A DNA stretch of 64,000 nucleotides, taken from NCBI RefSeq assembly GCF_040712075.1, contig NZ_JBFCVL010000001.1, positions 317,501 to 381,500 of the forward strand, in the 5' to 3' direction. How positions within the stretch are numbered: the stretch's first letter is position 1; every line of letters begins with the position of its first letter. The position numbers and the translations under genes were made by a program. The notes beneath the pieces are model-generated. The model did no database searches and was not told where the DNA came from. It was given only the letters and a program-made list of their open reading frames with translations. This document shows, one piece after another, positions 35,011-44,846 of this stretch. This DNA comes from Fodinicurvata sp. EGI_FJ10296. GTDB lineage: Bacteria; Pseudomonadota; Alphaproteobacteria; DSM-16000; Inquilinaceae.

Positions 35011-36415
35011 ACAGACGATCCTGGATGAAGCGCAACGGCTTGAACAGATATTCCAGAAGGGTCTTTTCCCCTGTGATCACATCGACCTGCGCGGTCATGC
35101 CGGGCAACAGGCGGATGTCCGGGTCATCGGGCAGCGCATCCTCATCGACGGTCACGAAGGCCTTGAAATAGGACCTGTCGGCCTCGTCGACAAAGGTCGT
35201 GGGGAGAATATCGTCGATGCGGCCGTCGATGGCGCCGAGCTGTGCGAAATCGAGCGCCGGAATCCGGATCATCACCGGGTCGCCGGTCTCGATCACCGCG
35301 ATATCGCGAGGGTCGATACGGGCAGTGATTCGCAGCGGGCTGTCCAGCGACGCGATGCGGGCGATCTCCGCGCCCGGCGCGATCACACCGCCAACGGTGT
35401 CGGCGAAGGATTCCTTGACGATGCCGGCGGTCGGCGCGGTGATCTCCGCCCGCGCCAGCCGATCGTCCAGTCCGCCGATGGTCTCAAGCAGTTCCGCCCG
35501 CTCGCGCAGCACCTCGTCCCGGCGGCCGAGATAATCCGCGCGCAGATTGGCATCCAGTTCGTCCAGTCGGCGCTCTGTCTCGGCGATCGACTGCTGAAGT
35601 CGGGTCAACTCCCCCTCTATGCGGCCGACATCGGTGCGCGCATCGCTGTGGCGCAAATCGGCCTCGATCACCTGCAGCCGGCTCGCCGCGCCGCTGGCGG
35701 CGAGTTGCTGGCGCATCGACTGTTCCTCGCCCACCAGGGTCAGAATCGTTCGGGCCTCTCCCAGCACACGCTCGGATGAGGCGATCTCTGCCTGAAAGGT
35801 ATCGATCTGGCTTTCAAGCACGCCGCGCCGGCTTTCCTCGGCCGCCCACTGGCCGTCGTACAGCGCCTGTTGGGTGGCGATCACGGTGTCGGGGGCATCC
35901 GCGACAGAGTCGAAGTCGGGCCGGCGACCCTCCAGCAGCGCCGACAGTCGCTCCGCATCGAGCGCCAGCGACTGCGACCGCACGACCAGTTGCGCCCGCT
36001 CGGCCAGGATCGCGCGGGTATCCAGACGCACCAGCAGATCCCCGCGCTCGACCAGCTGGCCGTCCTCGATTGCGATATCGGCGATGATACCGCCCTCAAG
36101 GTGCTGGATGCGCTGAATCGGCGCCATCGAGACGACCTCGCCCTCGGCATGGGCCATTTCCTTCATCCGCGCCATCGACGCCCAGACCACGAACGCGGTC
36201 AGCACGATCAGGACGACGAAGACGACCCAGCGCAGAAGGTTCGGCGAGGACCGTTCCTCCAGCAGGATCGAGTGGTTGAGAAACGTATCCTGACGCCGGA
36301 TTCTGGCCGGCGCGCGCATGTTGTCGCGCCCACGCCCCGGCAGGGCGTGTTTCGAGTTCCGGGCCGGCGGTCGCGCGTCGCGTCCGGTGGGTTTGTGATC
36401 GATGATGACGGTCAT
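34997..36415 (-). CDS. HlyD-family type I secretion adaptor
   Basis: A 472-residue type I secretion membrane-fusion protein. A cytoplasmic N-terminus is followed by a membrane anchor (residues 61-80), the lipoyl half AEGEVVSMAPIQRIQHLEGGIIADIAIEDGQLVERGDLLVRLD, a long coiled coil (residues 150-300, for example TRLQQSIAETERRLDELDANLRADY) and the typical C-terminal RIDPRDIAVIETGDPVMIRIPALDF and LLPGMTAQVDVITGEKTLLEYLFKPL. The ending LLEYLFKPLrxxqdRlFTQR is typical of LapC/PrtE-like adaptors of surface adhesin exporters. It is downstream of two ABC genes and completes the inner-membrane part of a type I secretion system. Confidence 0.95.
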   Translation of the reverse strand: MTVIIDHKPTGRDARPPARNSKHALPGRGRDNMRAPARIRRQDTFLNHSILLEERSSPNLLRWVVFVVLIVLTAFVVWASMARMKEMAHAEGEVVSMAPIQRIQHLEGGIIADIAIEDGQLVERGDLLVRLDTRAILAERAQLVVRSQSLALDAERLSALLEGRRPDFDSVADAPDTVIATQQALYDGQWAAEESRRGVLESQIDTFQAEIASSERVLGEARTILTLVGEEQSMRQQLAASGAASRLQVIEADLRHSDARTDVGRIEGELTRLQQSIAETERRLDELDANLRADYLGRRDEVLRERAELLETIGGLDDRLARAEITAPTAGIVKESFADTVGGVIAPGAEIARIASLDSPLRITARIDPRDIAVIETGDPVMIRIPALDFAQLGAIDGRIDDILPTTFVDEADRSYFKAFVTVDEDALPDDPDIRLLPGMTAQVDVITGEKTLLEYLFKPLRFIQDRLFTQR

Positions 36416-36541
36416 GCCGGAACCGCGTGATGGCGTGGAAATTCGAAGGACGTCGCCATTCGTAGCGCCATGTGCGCATAGAAATGCTTAACGCCGGCAG
36501 CATTTTCACGCAAAACTGGCTGGACCCGGAGGCTTTATCCA

Positions 36542-38746
36542 TCACAGGATATCGGCCGGCTTGCCGTTCTTGGCGACCATACCGTTGTTGATCACCAGCA
36601 GACGGTCGGCCTTGCGCATGGTCGACGGCCGGTGAGTGACCAGAATCACCGTCGTCTCGCCGCGCATCCGGTCGAGTTCCTCGTAGAACAGCGCCGTGCG
36701 TTCATTGTCCAGATTGTCGATGACCTCGTCGATCAGCAGCACCCTGGGCTGGCGGGCATAGGCCGCCGCCAGGGCGATGCCATTCAGCAGCATGGTCGAT
36801 ATCTGCCCCATCTTCTGGTCGCCGACGCGATGGGCATAGCCATCGGGCAACCCCTCGATCAGGTCGTGGACCCCCGCCCGCCGGGTGGCGGCTTCGATCC
36901 GGTCGCGGGTCGCGGTCGGCATCGATAGCCGCAGATTCTGCATCACGGTGCCGAAGAACAATTCGAAATCCTGCGGCACATAGCCGATCGCCTGACGCAC
37001 CGTGATCGCCGCATGCTGACGGATGTCGATGTCGTCGATATGGATGCTGCCGGCCTGGGGCTGATAGAGGCCGAGTATGACTTTCAGCACCGTCGATTTG
37101 CCGGAACCGTTGGGGCCGGTGATCGCGACCACTTCGCCCGGCGCGAATTCCGCGCTGACGCCGAGCAGCGCCGGGTCCATGTCGCTTGCATAGCGGAACG
37201 AGACCCGCGACAGCGCGACCTTGCCGTCCTGGACCACGGCGACATCCTTGCCGGCCGTGGTGCCGTCCATCTCCTGCGGGCTTTTCATCGCCTGATTGAG
37301 CCCGTTGATTGTGGACTGGAGCTGTCCCAGACGGGTCAGCAGCAGAAAACCGGCCTGCAGCGGGCTGATGGCACGCCATGTCAGTGTCATGACGGCAATC
37401 AGCGCGCCCACCGACATCTGGGCATTCATGACCTGCACGGCGCCCAGAGCAATGGTCAGCATGCCGGTCATGACCATGACTGACTGCCCGACGGCCGTTG
37501 CCGCTGCCGATGCCTGGGCCGCCTTATAGGTCGAGAAGGCCGCTCTGCCCGATAGCTCTCGGTATCGTCGACGCCAGGCCGCGGTCGCGCCGCTCATTCG
37601 CACCGCATCGTGTCGCGCGACGGTTTCGAAAAGGAAGTCCTGGCGTTCCAGCCCCTGCCTGGCCGCGGCGGAGGTCAGCGCCGTCATGCGTGGCGCCATC
37701 AGCCAGGCAATGGCGCAATATATCAGCGCAGCGGCCAGCGGCACCGCCGCCAGCCACCCGCCCAGCAACGCCAGCGCGACGAGAAACACCAGCGCGAACG
37801 GCAGCTCCACGATCGTCGTCGCCGCCGATCCGCTGAAGATGTCGCGAATGGTGTCGGTCTGGCGCAATCGCTGGACCTGCGAGCCCAGACGCATTCGTTC
37901 ACTCAGCGCCAGCGGCAGCCGGAGCAGATGCGAAAATATGCCACCGGCAACGAGAATGTTCAGCCGCGAGCCGATATGGGCGAACAGCCGGCCGCGCAAC
38001 AGCCGCAGGCCGGCCTCGCCGAGCAGGGCCATGACCGCGCCGGCCAACAGCATCTGAAGCGTGGTCAGTGACCCCGACGGGATCACCTGATCGTAAAGCA
38101 CCATGATGAAGACGGCCGGGGTCACCGCCAGCAGGTAGGTCAGGAAAGTCAGTCCGGCGATCCGCGCGAACAATCCCCTGAATCGGGCGACGATGAACCA
38201 GATCCACCGGCCGCTTTCCGCGGCTTCCCTGGCGCCATCATGTCCCTCGGCACGCGTGAACAGATAGATATCGCCCTTGAGCGCGCGAAGATCGCGGCTG
38301 ACGATGCGGCCGATCGCCGGATCGAACAGCATCACCTGACCGCGGCCGGTCGCCCTGAGCAGCACCAGCGCCGGCGCCCCGGGGCGGATAAGCAAACAGG
38401 GCAGCAGTCGGGAATCAATGCGGTCGCAGCGGGCCGCGGGTACGACGACGCTGGCATAACCCAGCAGCGCAAGGACGTCGCGCAGTGCCGCCGGGTCCAG
38501 GCGCTCGGCGAAATGGGGCAAGGCTTCGGCGACGCTGCGGGCATCGCCGCGCCAGCCAAGGGCCTCCAATAGCGGCCAGAGGCATACGGCGATATCGTCG
38601 ACGTCGTCCAGGACCGACAGGCTGGCCTGGACCGTCGCGGCAGTCGCCCCCGGCCCGGATCCGAAGCGATTGGCCTTCGTGTTCTCGCCGTCATCCGATG
38701 GAACCGGCGTGTCGTTGACGGGTGGCGCGGACCGGGCCACGGTCAT
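36542..38746 (-). CDS. Type I secretion ABC transporter with C39-like domain, altered signature motif
   Basis: A 734-residue ABC exporter. The N-terminal 35-150 region resembles the C39-peptidase-like domain of LapB/HlyB transporters but lacks the protease cysteine motif; the membrane domain spans about residues 165-440; the nucleotide-binding domain has Walker A GPNGSGKST (near 543), a Q-loop GYVPQDFELFFGTVMQNL, Walker B VLLIDEVIDNLD with the catalytic Glu, and switch His in VTHRPS. The LSGGQ signature is replaced by ISTMLLNGIALAAAYAR. This loss is expected if it pairs with the next protein as a heterodimer, where only one of two ATP sites works. ATGA overlap couples it to the preceding ABC gene. 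Confidence 0.92.
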   Translation of the reverse strand: MTVARSAPPVNDTPVPSDDGENTKANRFGSGPGATAATVQASLSVLDDVDDIAVCLWPLLEALGWRGDARSVAEALPHFAERLDPAALRDVLALLGYASVVVPAARCDRIDSRLLPCLLIRPGAPALVLLRATGRGQVMLFDPAIGRIVSRDLRALKGDIYLFTRAEGHDGAREAAESGRWIWFIVARFRGLFARIAGLTFLTYLLAVTPAVFIMVLYDQVIPSGSLTTLQMLLAGAVMALLGEAGLRLLRGRLFAHIGSRLNILVAGGIFSHLLRLPLALSERMRLGSQVQRLRQTDTIRDIFSGSAATTIVELPFALVFLVALALLGGWLAAVPLAAALIYCAIAWLMAPRMTALTSAAARQGLERQDFLFETVARHDAVRMSGATAAWRRRYRELSGRAAFSTYKAAQASAAATAVGQSVMVMTGMLTIALGAVQVMNAQMSVGALIAVMTLTWRAISPLQAGFLLLTRLGQLQSTINGLNQAMKSPQEMDGTTAGKDVAVVQDGKVALSRVSFRYASDMDPALLGVSAEFAPGEVVAITGPNGSGKSTVLKVILGLYQPQAGSIHIDDIDIRQHAAITVRQAIGYVPQDFELFFGTVMQNLRLSMPTATRDRIEAATRRAGVHDLIEGLPDGYAHRVGDQKMGQISTMLLNGIALAAAYARQPRVLLIDEVIDNLDNERTALFYEELDRMRGETTVILVTHRPSTMRKADRLLVINNGMVAKNGKPADIL

Positions 38747-40602
38747 GACGGCGTCCTTCGTCGCCGGGCGCGGATGACGGTGGCCGGCTTCTGTGGCTCA
38801 TTTTCAACCAGACGACCGTCCGACAGCGTGAATGCCCGGTCGACGATTCGCAGCAGCGAGGGGCGCTGGCTCACCACGATCAGCGTCTTTGCGCCCTTTT
38901 GCTCTTCCAGCACGCCGCGCACCAGAGCGTCGCCGTTGGTGTCCAGCGCGGTGTTGGCGGCGTCGAACAGGATGACCGGCGGATCGGCGAACAGGGCACG
39001 GGCGATCGCGATGCGCTGAACCAGTCCATGCGGCAAAATATAAGGGGATCCCGGCCCGATCACGGTATTGAAACCGTTCGGCAGCCGGCCGGCCAGCGCC
39101 GTCAGCCCCAGGCGCGCCGCGATCGCGTAGGCCCGCTCCCGGTCGCGCTCGATGCGATCGCGGACGGACGATGTACCGCTGTCCGCGTCACTGCCGCCCG
39201 GATAATCCGGCGTATCCTCAGCCGCCATCCCGTCAGCGGGTGAAATGTCCTGTTCGGCGAACATCGTGATGTTGTCGAGCAAACTGCCCGCGAAAATTGT
39301 CCCGCGGCTGGGGATATAGGCGATCCGGGACAGGACGCTTTCTTCGGTAAAAGCCCATGGATCCTTCGCGCCGTCGAGGCGCACCGTGCCCGTGTCAGGC
39401 CGGACCAGCCCCGCCATGACCATCAGCAGCGTCGTCTTGCCCGAACCGGCCTCACCGGTGATGCCGACCGCCTCGCCCGGGCGTACGTCCAGATTGACGC
39501 CATCCAGGATGGCCGGCAGCGACGGACCGTACCGCAGCCCGATATCATGCAGCACGATCCCGCCCTTGATGCGGGGAAGTACACGCGTGCCCCATGGCCG
39601 GGACAAGGGCAGGGTCATGCCCTCGCGCACATGGTCGTTGTGAAGCGACAGTTTCTTGTAGCTGGTCCAGATACCGAACGCGCGCTGCAAGGGCTGAAGC
39701 GCCCGATTGGCCAACAGCGTGCAAGCCGCCAGTTCACCGATCGACAGCGCGCCATCGATGACGGCCACGGCACCGCCGGCGGCGACGGCGATCATGGTGA
39801 TGCCGCCCAGTGACGCCGACATTGCGCTGGCGGTCGCCGCGTTGGCGGCAATAGCATGATCGTTGCCGGTGGAGGTCCTGAGGAGCCGTTCGTAGCGGCG
39901 CATCATCGGCGCTTCCAGCGCTTCGCCCTTGATCACCGTCATGCGCCCCAGCGTCTCCAGTTCGAAGTTCAGACGATGGGTATGGGCCTTGTCGGCCGCC
40001 CGCAGCAGAGGCTTCAGGAAAATGTCGCGAAAAGCAAAGATCGCCAGAAATATGCCGAAGATCGCCAGCGGTATGGCAGCGACCCAACCCCCGATGATGT
40101 AGATCAGGCCGACGAACAACGCGACAAAAGGGATGTCGGCGGCAACGCCGAGCGCCTGTCCGGCGTGAAACTCCTTGATTTTGCCGACGGAGGCAAACCG
40201 TTCGCAGTGCTGACCGTTGCCGCCGCCCGCGATCGCGGTCCGGTCAGCCGCCAGAAACCGCGACAGCATGTCCGTGCCCAGGATGTGTTCGAACCGGGCA
40301 CCGGCCCAGGCGATACTGGTGGACCGGATATAGGTCAGAAGCGCTTCGAGCACGAGCGCGACGGTCACTCCCAGGAAGAGCACGGTCAGCGTTTCGATCG
40401 CCGAATTCGGGATGATGCGATCATATAGCTGCAGGATCGCCAGCGGCATTGCCAGGGACAGGACGTTCATCCCGACCGACGCGGCCACCAAAGGCATGGA
40501 CCGCCAAGAAAGCAGGCGGGGTCGTGCCGGTCGCCGCCCATGGCCGTCCTGCGCAATGGTCTCAGCGACCATGGCAACCATGGCCGCACCGGAGGTGATC
40601 AC
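38743..40602 (-). CDS. Type I secretion ABC transporter subunit with degenerate ATPase
   Basis: A 619-residue half-transporter without a C39-like domain: membrane domain at residues 40-320 and a nucleotide-binding domain with intact Walker A GEAGSGKTT (near 382) but a changed signature ILPHGLVQRIAIARAL, Walker B VILFDAANTALD in which the catalytic Glu is Ala (near 549), and VVSQRPS with the switch His replaced by Gln. It cannot easily hydrolyse ATP itself, so it probably forms a heterodimer with the product of the next gene. An acidic insert of about 40 residues (DISPADGMAAEDTPDYPGGS) lies inside the ATPase domain. GTG at 40602 is a weak start; ATGs at 40581 and 40572 are alternatives. Confidence 0.9.
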   Translation of the reverse strand: MITSGAAMVAMVAETIAQDGHGRRPARPRLLSWRSMPLVAASVGMNVLSLAMPLAILQLYDRIIPNSAIETLTVLFLGVTVALVLEALLTYIRSTSIAWAGARFEHILGTDMLSRFLAADRTAIAGGGNGQHCERFASVGKIKEFHAGQALGVAADIPFVALFVGLIYIIGGWVAAIPLAIFGIFLAIFAFRDIFLKPLLRAADKAHTHRLNFELETLGRMTVIKGEALEAPMMRRYERLLRTSTGNDHAIAANAATASAMSASLGGITMIAVAAGGAVAVIDGALSIGELAACTLLANRALQPLQRAFGIWTSYKKLSLHNDHVREGMTLPLSRPWGTRVLPRIKGGIVLHDIGLRYGPSLPAILDGVNLDVRPGEAVGITGEAGSGKTTLLMVMAGLVRPDTGTVRLDGAKDPWAFTEESVLSRIAYIPSRGTIFAGSLLDNITMFAEQDISPADGMAAEDTPDYPGGSDADSGTSSVRDRIERDRERAYAIAARLGLTALAGRLPNGFNTVIGPGSPYILPHGLVQRIAIARALFADPPVILFDAANTALDTNGDALVRGVLEEQKGAKTLIVVSQRPSLLRIVDRAFTLSDGRLVENEPQKPATVIRARRRRTPS

Positions 40603-40664
40603 GCCGGAGATCGCGACCCCGGAAAGCGTTGGTGGCCGGCGTCAGCCGCACCGCATGCGGGCGC

Positions 40665-43600
40665 TCATACGCATGTCTCCAGACCCGTCGGATCGCAATC
40701 GAACGAGCCATCGTCACCGCCGATGCCATCGAAAACGGGGTCGTCGCCACCCGCGTCGCCACCGCCGGCGTCGCCACCACCGTCATCGAAGGTGAAAAGG
40801 TCATCTGCCGCCCCATCGTCCGATCCACCATCTGATGTGCCGTCATTCGCCGGTGCGTCCGGAAACGGCCTGTCGCCGTCTTCGGTGTCGTCGATGATCG
40901 ACGCGGCCTTGTACGCATCTGTCTCCGGTGGCACCGCAATGTTGATTTCCGGAGCCTCGCCGCCCTGTTCCACGACAGTATCCGCATAGGCGTCCGCGGC
41001 GTCGGCCGCATCGGCCATGGCATCGCGATAACCTTCATAAGCAGAGTCCGCCATCAGGGCGGCCGCCCTTACCGAATCGACATCGGCGTCCGCCGCATCC
41101 GCAGCGGCCCGATAGTCTTCCAGCGCACCGGCATACGCGTCCTCGGCCTCCTGGTAGGCTGCCAGTGCTTCGTCAAAGTCACTGCGCGCCGCCGCGACAG
41201 CGTCCGCTGCACCATCGGCCGCCGCTGCCGCGGCCTCGAACTCCGCCGTTACTGCTTCGTAGGCCGGTACGACGGCGTTTTCGAACACGGCCACGGCCTG
41301 ATCATAGGCACCCGACGCCTGACCGAAGTCGCTCCAGGCTTCCTCGGCCGCGTCACCCGCAGCGTCGGCCTGCGCCCGCGTTGCGGCCAGTTCCTGCTGG
41401 GCGGCGGTGTAGTCGGCGTCCGCTGCCGAAAATTGCTGACCGGCGGCCTCGAACGCGGCGTTAGCGGCATGGGCCTCGGCGGCGAGGCCTTCGTAGTCGT
41501 CCACCAGCGCTGCCAGACGGTCTTCGGCCCCTGCAATGCCGGCCTTCTGATCGGCCAGTGCTTCGTTCAGCGCCTCGATCCGGCCGAGGTCCGCGTTATA
41601 GTTTCCGACCGCCTCGTCGAGGCTCGCGCGCGCTTCGTCATGGGCCTCGATCGTCTGCTCGTACCGCGCCTGAAGATCGCTGCGCCCCGGGTCGCGTGCC
41701 AATGCGCCATGGGCCTGACCGACAGCATCCTGAAGCTCACCGACGGTGGCCTTCATCGATTCAATGGACTGCCGGTCCCCGTCAGCGGCATCGGTCGCCT
41801 CCACGATCGACGCCTGGGTGGCCGACGCTTCATCGACCAGCGTCGCCAGCTCCGCCCGCGCGGACGCGATCTCGTCTGCTTTCGTCTCTGCGGCCTGGCG
41901 GGCGGTCATCGCCGCGTCGCGCGCCGACAGCGCCGCGCTGCGGGCGTCTTCGGCCGCCGTCAAGGCCGTCGCGGTCTGGGCTTCCGCTGTATCGACGGCG
42001 CGGACAGCGTCGTCATAGACACCCTCGGCTGCAACGGCCGCATCATGAGCCGTGCGGGCGTCGGCTTCGAGCGTCGAAATCGTATCGATTGCCTGCTCGG
42101 CCTGTTCACGCACGTCGGCCACGCGATCATGCGCCGCGTCGGCAACCGCGACGGCGGCCTCATGAGCATTCACGGCATCGGCAACATCCGATTGTGCCGC
42201 ACTCACCTGCTCGTGAGCGGTTTCCATCGCTGCCGCGCGTTCTTCGGATACGTCCCATGCGCCCAGTGCGGCGTCTATGGCGGCATCCGCCGCGTCGGCG
42301 GCCTCTGTCAGCCCTGTATGCGCCGCGTCATAGGCAGCGAATGCCTCGTCTGCAACAACCATGGCATCGGCAACCGCGCCGTGAGCATCGGCGATCTCGT
42401 CGTTGCCGGCCTCGACCCGATCCTTTTCGGCCGCCCACGCCGCCATAGCGGCATCGTGCTCGGCGGCGATCTCGATGTTGCTCGGCCCGGTCCGGATGAC
42501 CGTCGGCGACGGCGCGTTCACGGCGTCGTCGGGATTATGGGCGACGCGGACGACCGACTGGACAATGTCGCTGTCGCCGCCCTGGCCGGAAACCTGAAAA
42601 CCGACCAGCCGGTCTCCTTCGGTCAGGGTGTCGCCGTCGGCATTGACGGTATCGATCTCGACCGAATCCAGCAGCGATTCGAAGACCGATGGCGGTGCCA
42701 TCCCCGCGGTGCTGAATTCGACCGTCGCGCTTTCGCCGTCCGCGGCCCGATCGACGACGAACGCGACGTCATGGCCGTCGACCTGGAGGACGCCTTCGCT
42801 GTCCGTGCCATTCCACCCGTCGAAGCCGAACACGGCGCCATCGAGTTGATCGAAGGTCACGACCGCACGATTCAGGGTGTCCCCGTCATCGCCATGGCCC
42901 AGCGAAACACGCGGCGAGGTCGAGACCGTTTCCAGGTTTTCGATGAAGACCGGATCGACGTTCAGCCGGAATACGAGGTCGTTGAAGTCGCTGTCGCCGC
43001 CGGGACGAGCCAGATCCTCGAACCCGATCAACAGTTCACCGGTATCGACGCCCCAGGCATCCAGTTCGCCGCGGTCCTCGCCGACGACGCCACTCATGGC
43101 CTGCTGCTTGTTCGACGTGTTCAGGCCCAGCGTGTCGCCGTTGGCGGCCGTGTGGAAAACGTCGTTGGAGACGGTCCCGCTGCGGGCATTGCCGTGATCG
43201 TCGACATAGTCGAAGGTCAGGCGCGGCGTGCCTGCCTCGCCGCTGACTTTCGCCGGGTTGCCATCGGCGTCCCTGAACGAGAGAGCCGCCCGGCCGCTCT
43301 CCATCGCTTCACGGAAGTCGCGGTTGTTGTTGCCGTTGGAAACGAGAAAGAAGCCGAAGGAATCGCCGGCCGAAAGGTTGGCCAACTCTACCGTGCTCTG
43401 GCCCGGCACCAGATCGCCGCCCTGATTGATGCCGCCATAGATGCGGTTGATGGCGGCCAGCTGGTCGGCGTCGGCGCCCTGATCCTGCCATGCCTTGAGC
43501 ACGTCGGCCTTGTTGGCTCCGGACGCATTCTCCCAGATCATCGACACGTCGCTGATCGTGCCGTCTTCACCGATCTTGTAGTAGCCGAGCGCGTTCTTGT

Positions 43601-44846
43601 GACCGGCACCCTCGCCGACAAAGGTCACGCTGACCGGAAAATCCTGCTCCAGCGACAGGTTGTTGATCTTCTTGGTACCGTTTATGTACTCCGGATTGAC
43701 GTGGCTGCGCTCGCCGCTGAACGGGTCCAGATACTCCCATGTCTCCGATTCGTCCGGCGGGTTCAGCATTTCACCGGCGGAATCGAACACGATCAGCCCG
43801 CTGCTGGCGTTGATCTCGGGGCGGAACGCGACCGGGTCCGGTGCATCAGGCACGGTCATCTGTACGGGCTGTCCCGCGCCAGCCAGTCCGATGGCCGGCC
43901 CATCGGCCAAAGCCGGAATGGCGAACATGCCGTAGTCCGGCGCCGATGCACTATCGGCGAAAAGATCCGGCGTATCCGGCACCGACAGCGCGGTTGCCTG
44001 CCAGGACGGCAGATCGGCAATCTCCAGATCCGAGGGGCTGAACGACCGGCTTTGGATGGCCGAAGGTGTCCAGACCGCAGGCGACGCGACAGTGGCGGCA
44101 AACGGCGCCACGCCGTCGAGGCCGCTCAGCGTCGTTTCACCCAGTGCATCCGGGCCCACCGGTACCGGTCCGGGAGCATCCAACGCCGGCAGTTCGTCGA
44201 AGCCGGGAAGTTCGGGAACTGCGGCGGCGGCGTCAGGTTGCGGGCGATCCGGCACCGCTGCCGATCCATCAGCAGGCGTGTTCGGGCCGTCATCCGGGCC
44301 GGTGCCTGCGGGCGGCGGAACGTCTGCAGCCGGTATGCCGCTGTCCTGCCGAAGGTCAGCATTAGAAGCCGCCGCTCCGCTGCGGCCGGCATCGCCCCTG
44401 TTCTCGCTTTCCCTCGCTGCGGATGTCAGGGTGTCGATGGTGCCGCTGTCGCCGGGCTCGATCCCCGACTCAATACCCGATTCAAGACCGGGCGCCGTCG
44501 TCGTGGAGAACCGGGCACCGGTCCCGACATCGCCCCCGACGGCAGCCCCGAGATCCGGGTCGACGAACCCCAGGGGGTCGGCCGGATAACCAGCGCCACG
44601 GGCGGTCGTCGGTGTGTCCGTGGCCGATCCCGTTACACCCTCGGGGGGCGCGGGCACGGCGGCCGGATCAGGATCCTCGCCATGCAGGACCTGGAGGGTT
44701 TCCAGCCGGGCATCATTGACGCTGACCGAAACGCCGCCAGCGTCGTTGGTCTCGGCCGCCGGTTTCAACGCCGCTCGCGACAGAGCTGTCAGCTCGTCGT
44801 TGATCACGTCGTCCGTCAGTTGCGCGCCGTCCTGCTGCTCCGCCAT
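40665..44846 (-). CDS. Large DUF4114/coiled-coil protein, probable type I secretion substrate
   Basis: A 1393-residue acidic protein without a signal peptide, 62 nt upstream of two type I ABC genes and an HlyD adaptor; it is probably their substrate. Layout: a disordered Pro/Asp/Ala-rich N-terminal third (1-330), a beta-rich part (340-760) with a DUF4114 motif LLIGFEDLARPGGDSDFNDLVF near 610, a very long Ala/Asp/Glu-rich coiled coil (about 790-1285), and an acidic Gly/Asp-rich tail (1330-1393) with DDLFTFDDGGGD that ends in two cysteines. DUF4114 occurs in calcium-binding surface proteins. The tail resembles uncleaved C-terminal type I signals but has no GGxGxDxUx nonapeptide array. GGAGGG precedes the ATG. 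The coiled coil suggests a filament or stalk. Confidence 0.75.
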   Translation of the reverse strand: MAEQQDGAQLTDDVINDELTALSRAALKPAAETNDAGGVSVSVNDARLETLQVLHGEDPDPAAVPAPPEGVTGSATDTPTTARGAGYPADPLGFVDPDLGAAVGGDVGTGARFSTTTAPGLESGIESGIEPGDSGTIDTLTSAARESENRGDAGRSGAAASNADLRQDSGIPAADVPPPAGTGPDDGPNTPADGSAAVPDRPQPDAAAAVPELPGFDELPALDAPGPVPVGPDALGETTLSGLDGVAPFAATVASPAVWTPSAIQSRSFSPSDLEIADLPSWQATALSVPDTPDLFADSASAPDYGMFAIPALADGPAIGLAGAGQPVQMTVPDAPDPVAFRPEINASSGLIVFDSAGEMLNPPDESETWEYLDPFSGERSHVNPEYINGTKKINNLSLEQDFPVSVTFVGEGAGHKNALGYYKIGEDGTISDVSMIWENASGANKADVLKAWQDQGADADQLAAINRIYGGINQGGDLVPGQSTVELANLSAGDSFGFFLVSNGNNNRDFREAMESGRAALSFRDADGNPAKVSGEAGTPRLTFDYVDDHGNARSGTVSNDVFHTAANGDTLGLNTSNKQQAMSGVVGEDRGELDAWGVDTGELLIGFEDLARPGGDSDFNDLVFRLNVDPVFIENLETVSTSPRVSLGHGDDGDTLNRAVVTFDQLDGAVFGFDGWNGTDSEGVLQVDGHDVAFVVDRAADGESATVEFSTAGMAPPSVFESLLDSVEIDTVNADGDTLTEGDRLVGFQVSGQGGDSDIVQSVVRVAHNPDDAVNAPSPTVIRTGPSNIEIAAEHDAAMAAWAAEKDRVEAGNDEIADAHGAVADAMVVADEAFAAYDAAHTGLTEAADAADAAIDAALGAWDVSEERAAAMETAHEQVSAAQSDVADAVNAHEAAVAVADAAHDRVADVREQAEQAIDTISTLEADARTAHDAAVAAEGVYDDAVRAVDTAEAQTATALTAAEDARSAALSARDAAMTARQAAETKADEIASARAELATLVDEASATQASIVEATDAADGDRQSIESMKATVGELQDAVGQAHGALARDPGRSDLQARYEQTIEAHDEARASLDEAVGNYNADLGRIEALNEALADQKAGIAGAEDRLAALVDDYEGLAAEAHAANAAFEAAGQQFSAADADYTAAQQELAATRAQADAAGDAAEEAWSDFGQASGAYDQAVAVFENAVVPAYEAVTAEFEAAAAAADGAADAVAAARSDFDEALAAYQEAEDAYAGALEDYRAAADAADADVDSVRAAALMADSAYEGYRDAMADAADAADAYADTVVEQGGEAPEINIAVPPETDAYKAASIIDDTEDGDRPFPDAPANDGTSDGGSDDGAADDLFTFDDGGGDAGGGDAGGDDPVFDGIGGDDGSFDCDPTGLETCV

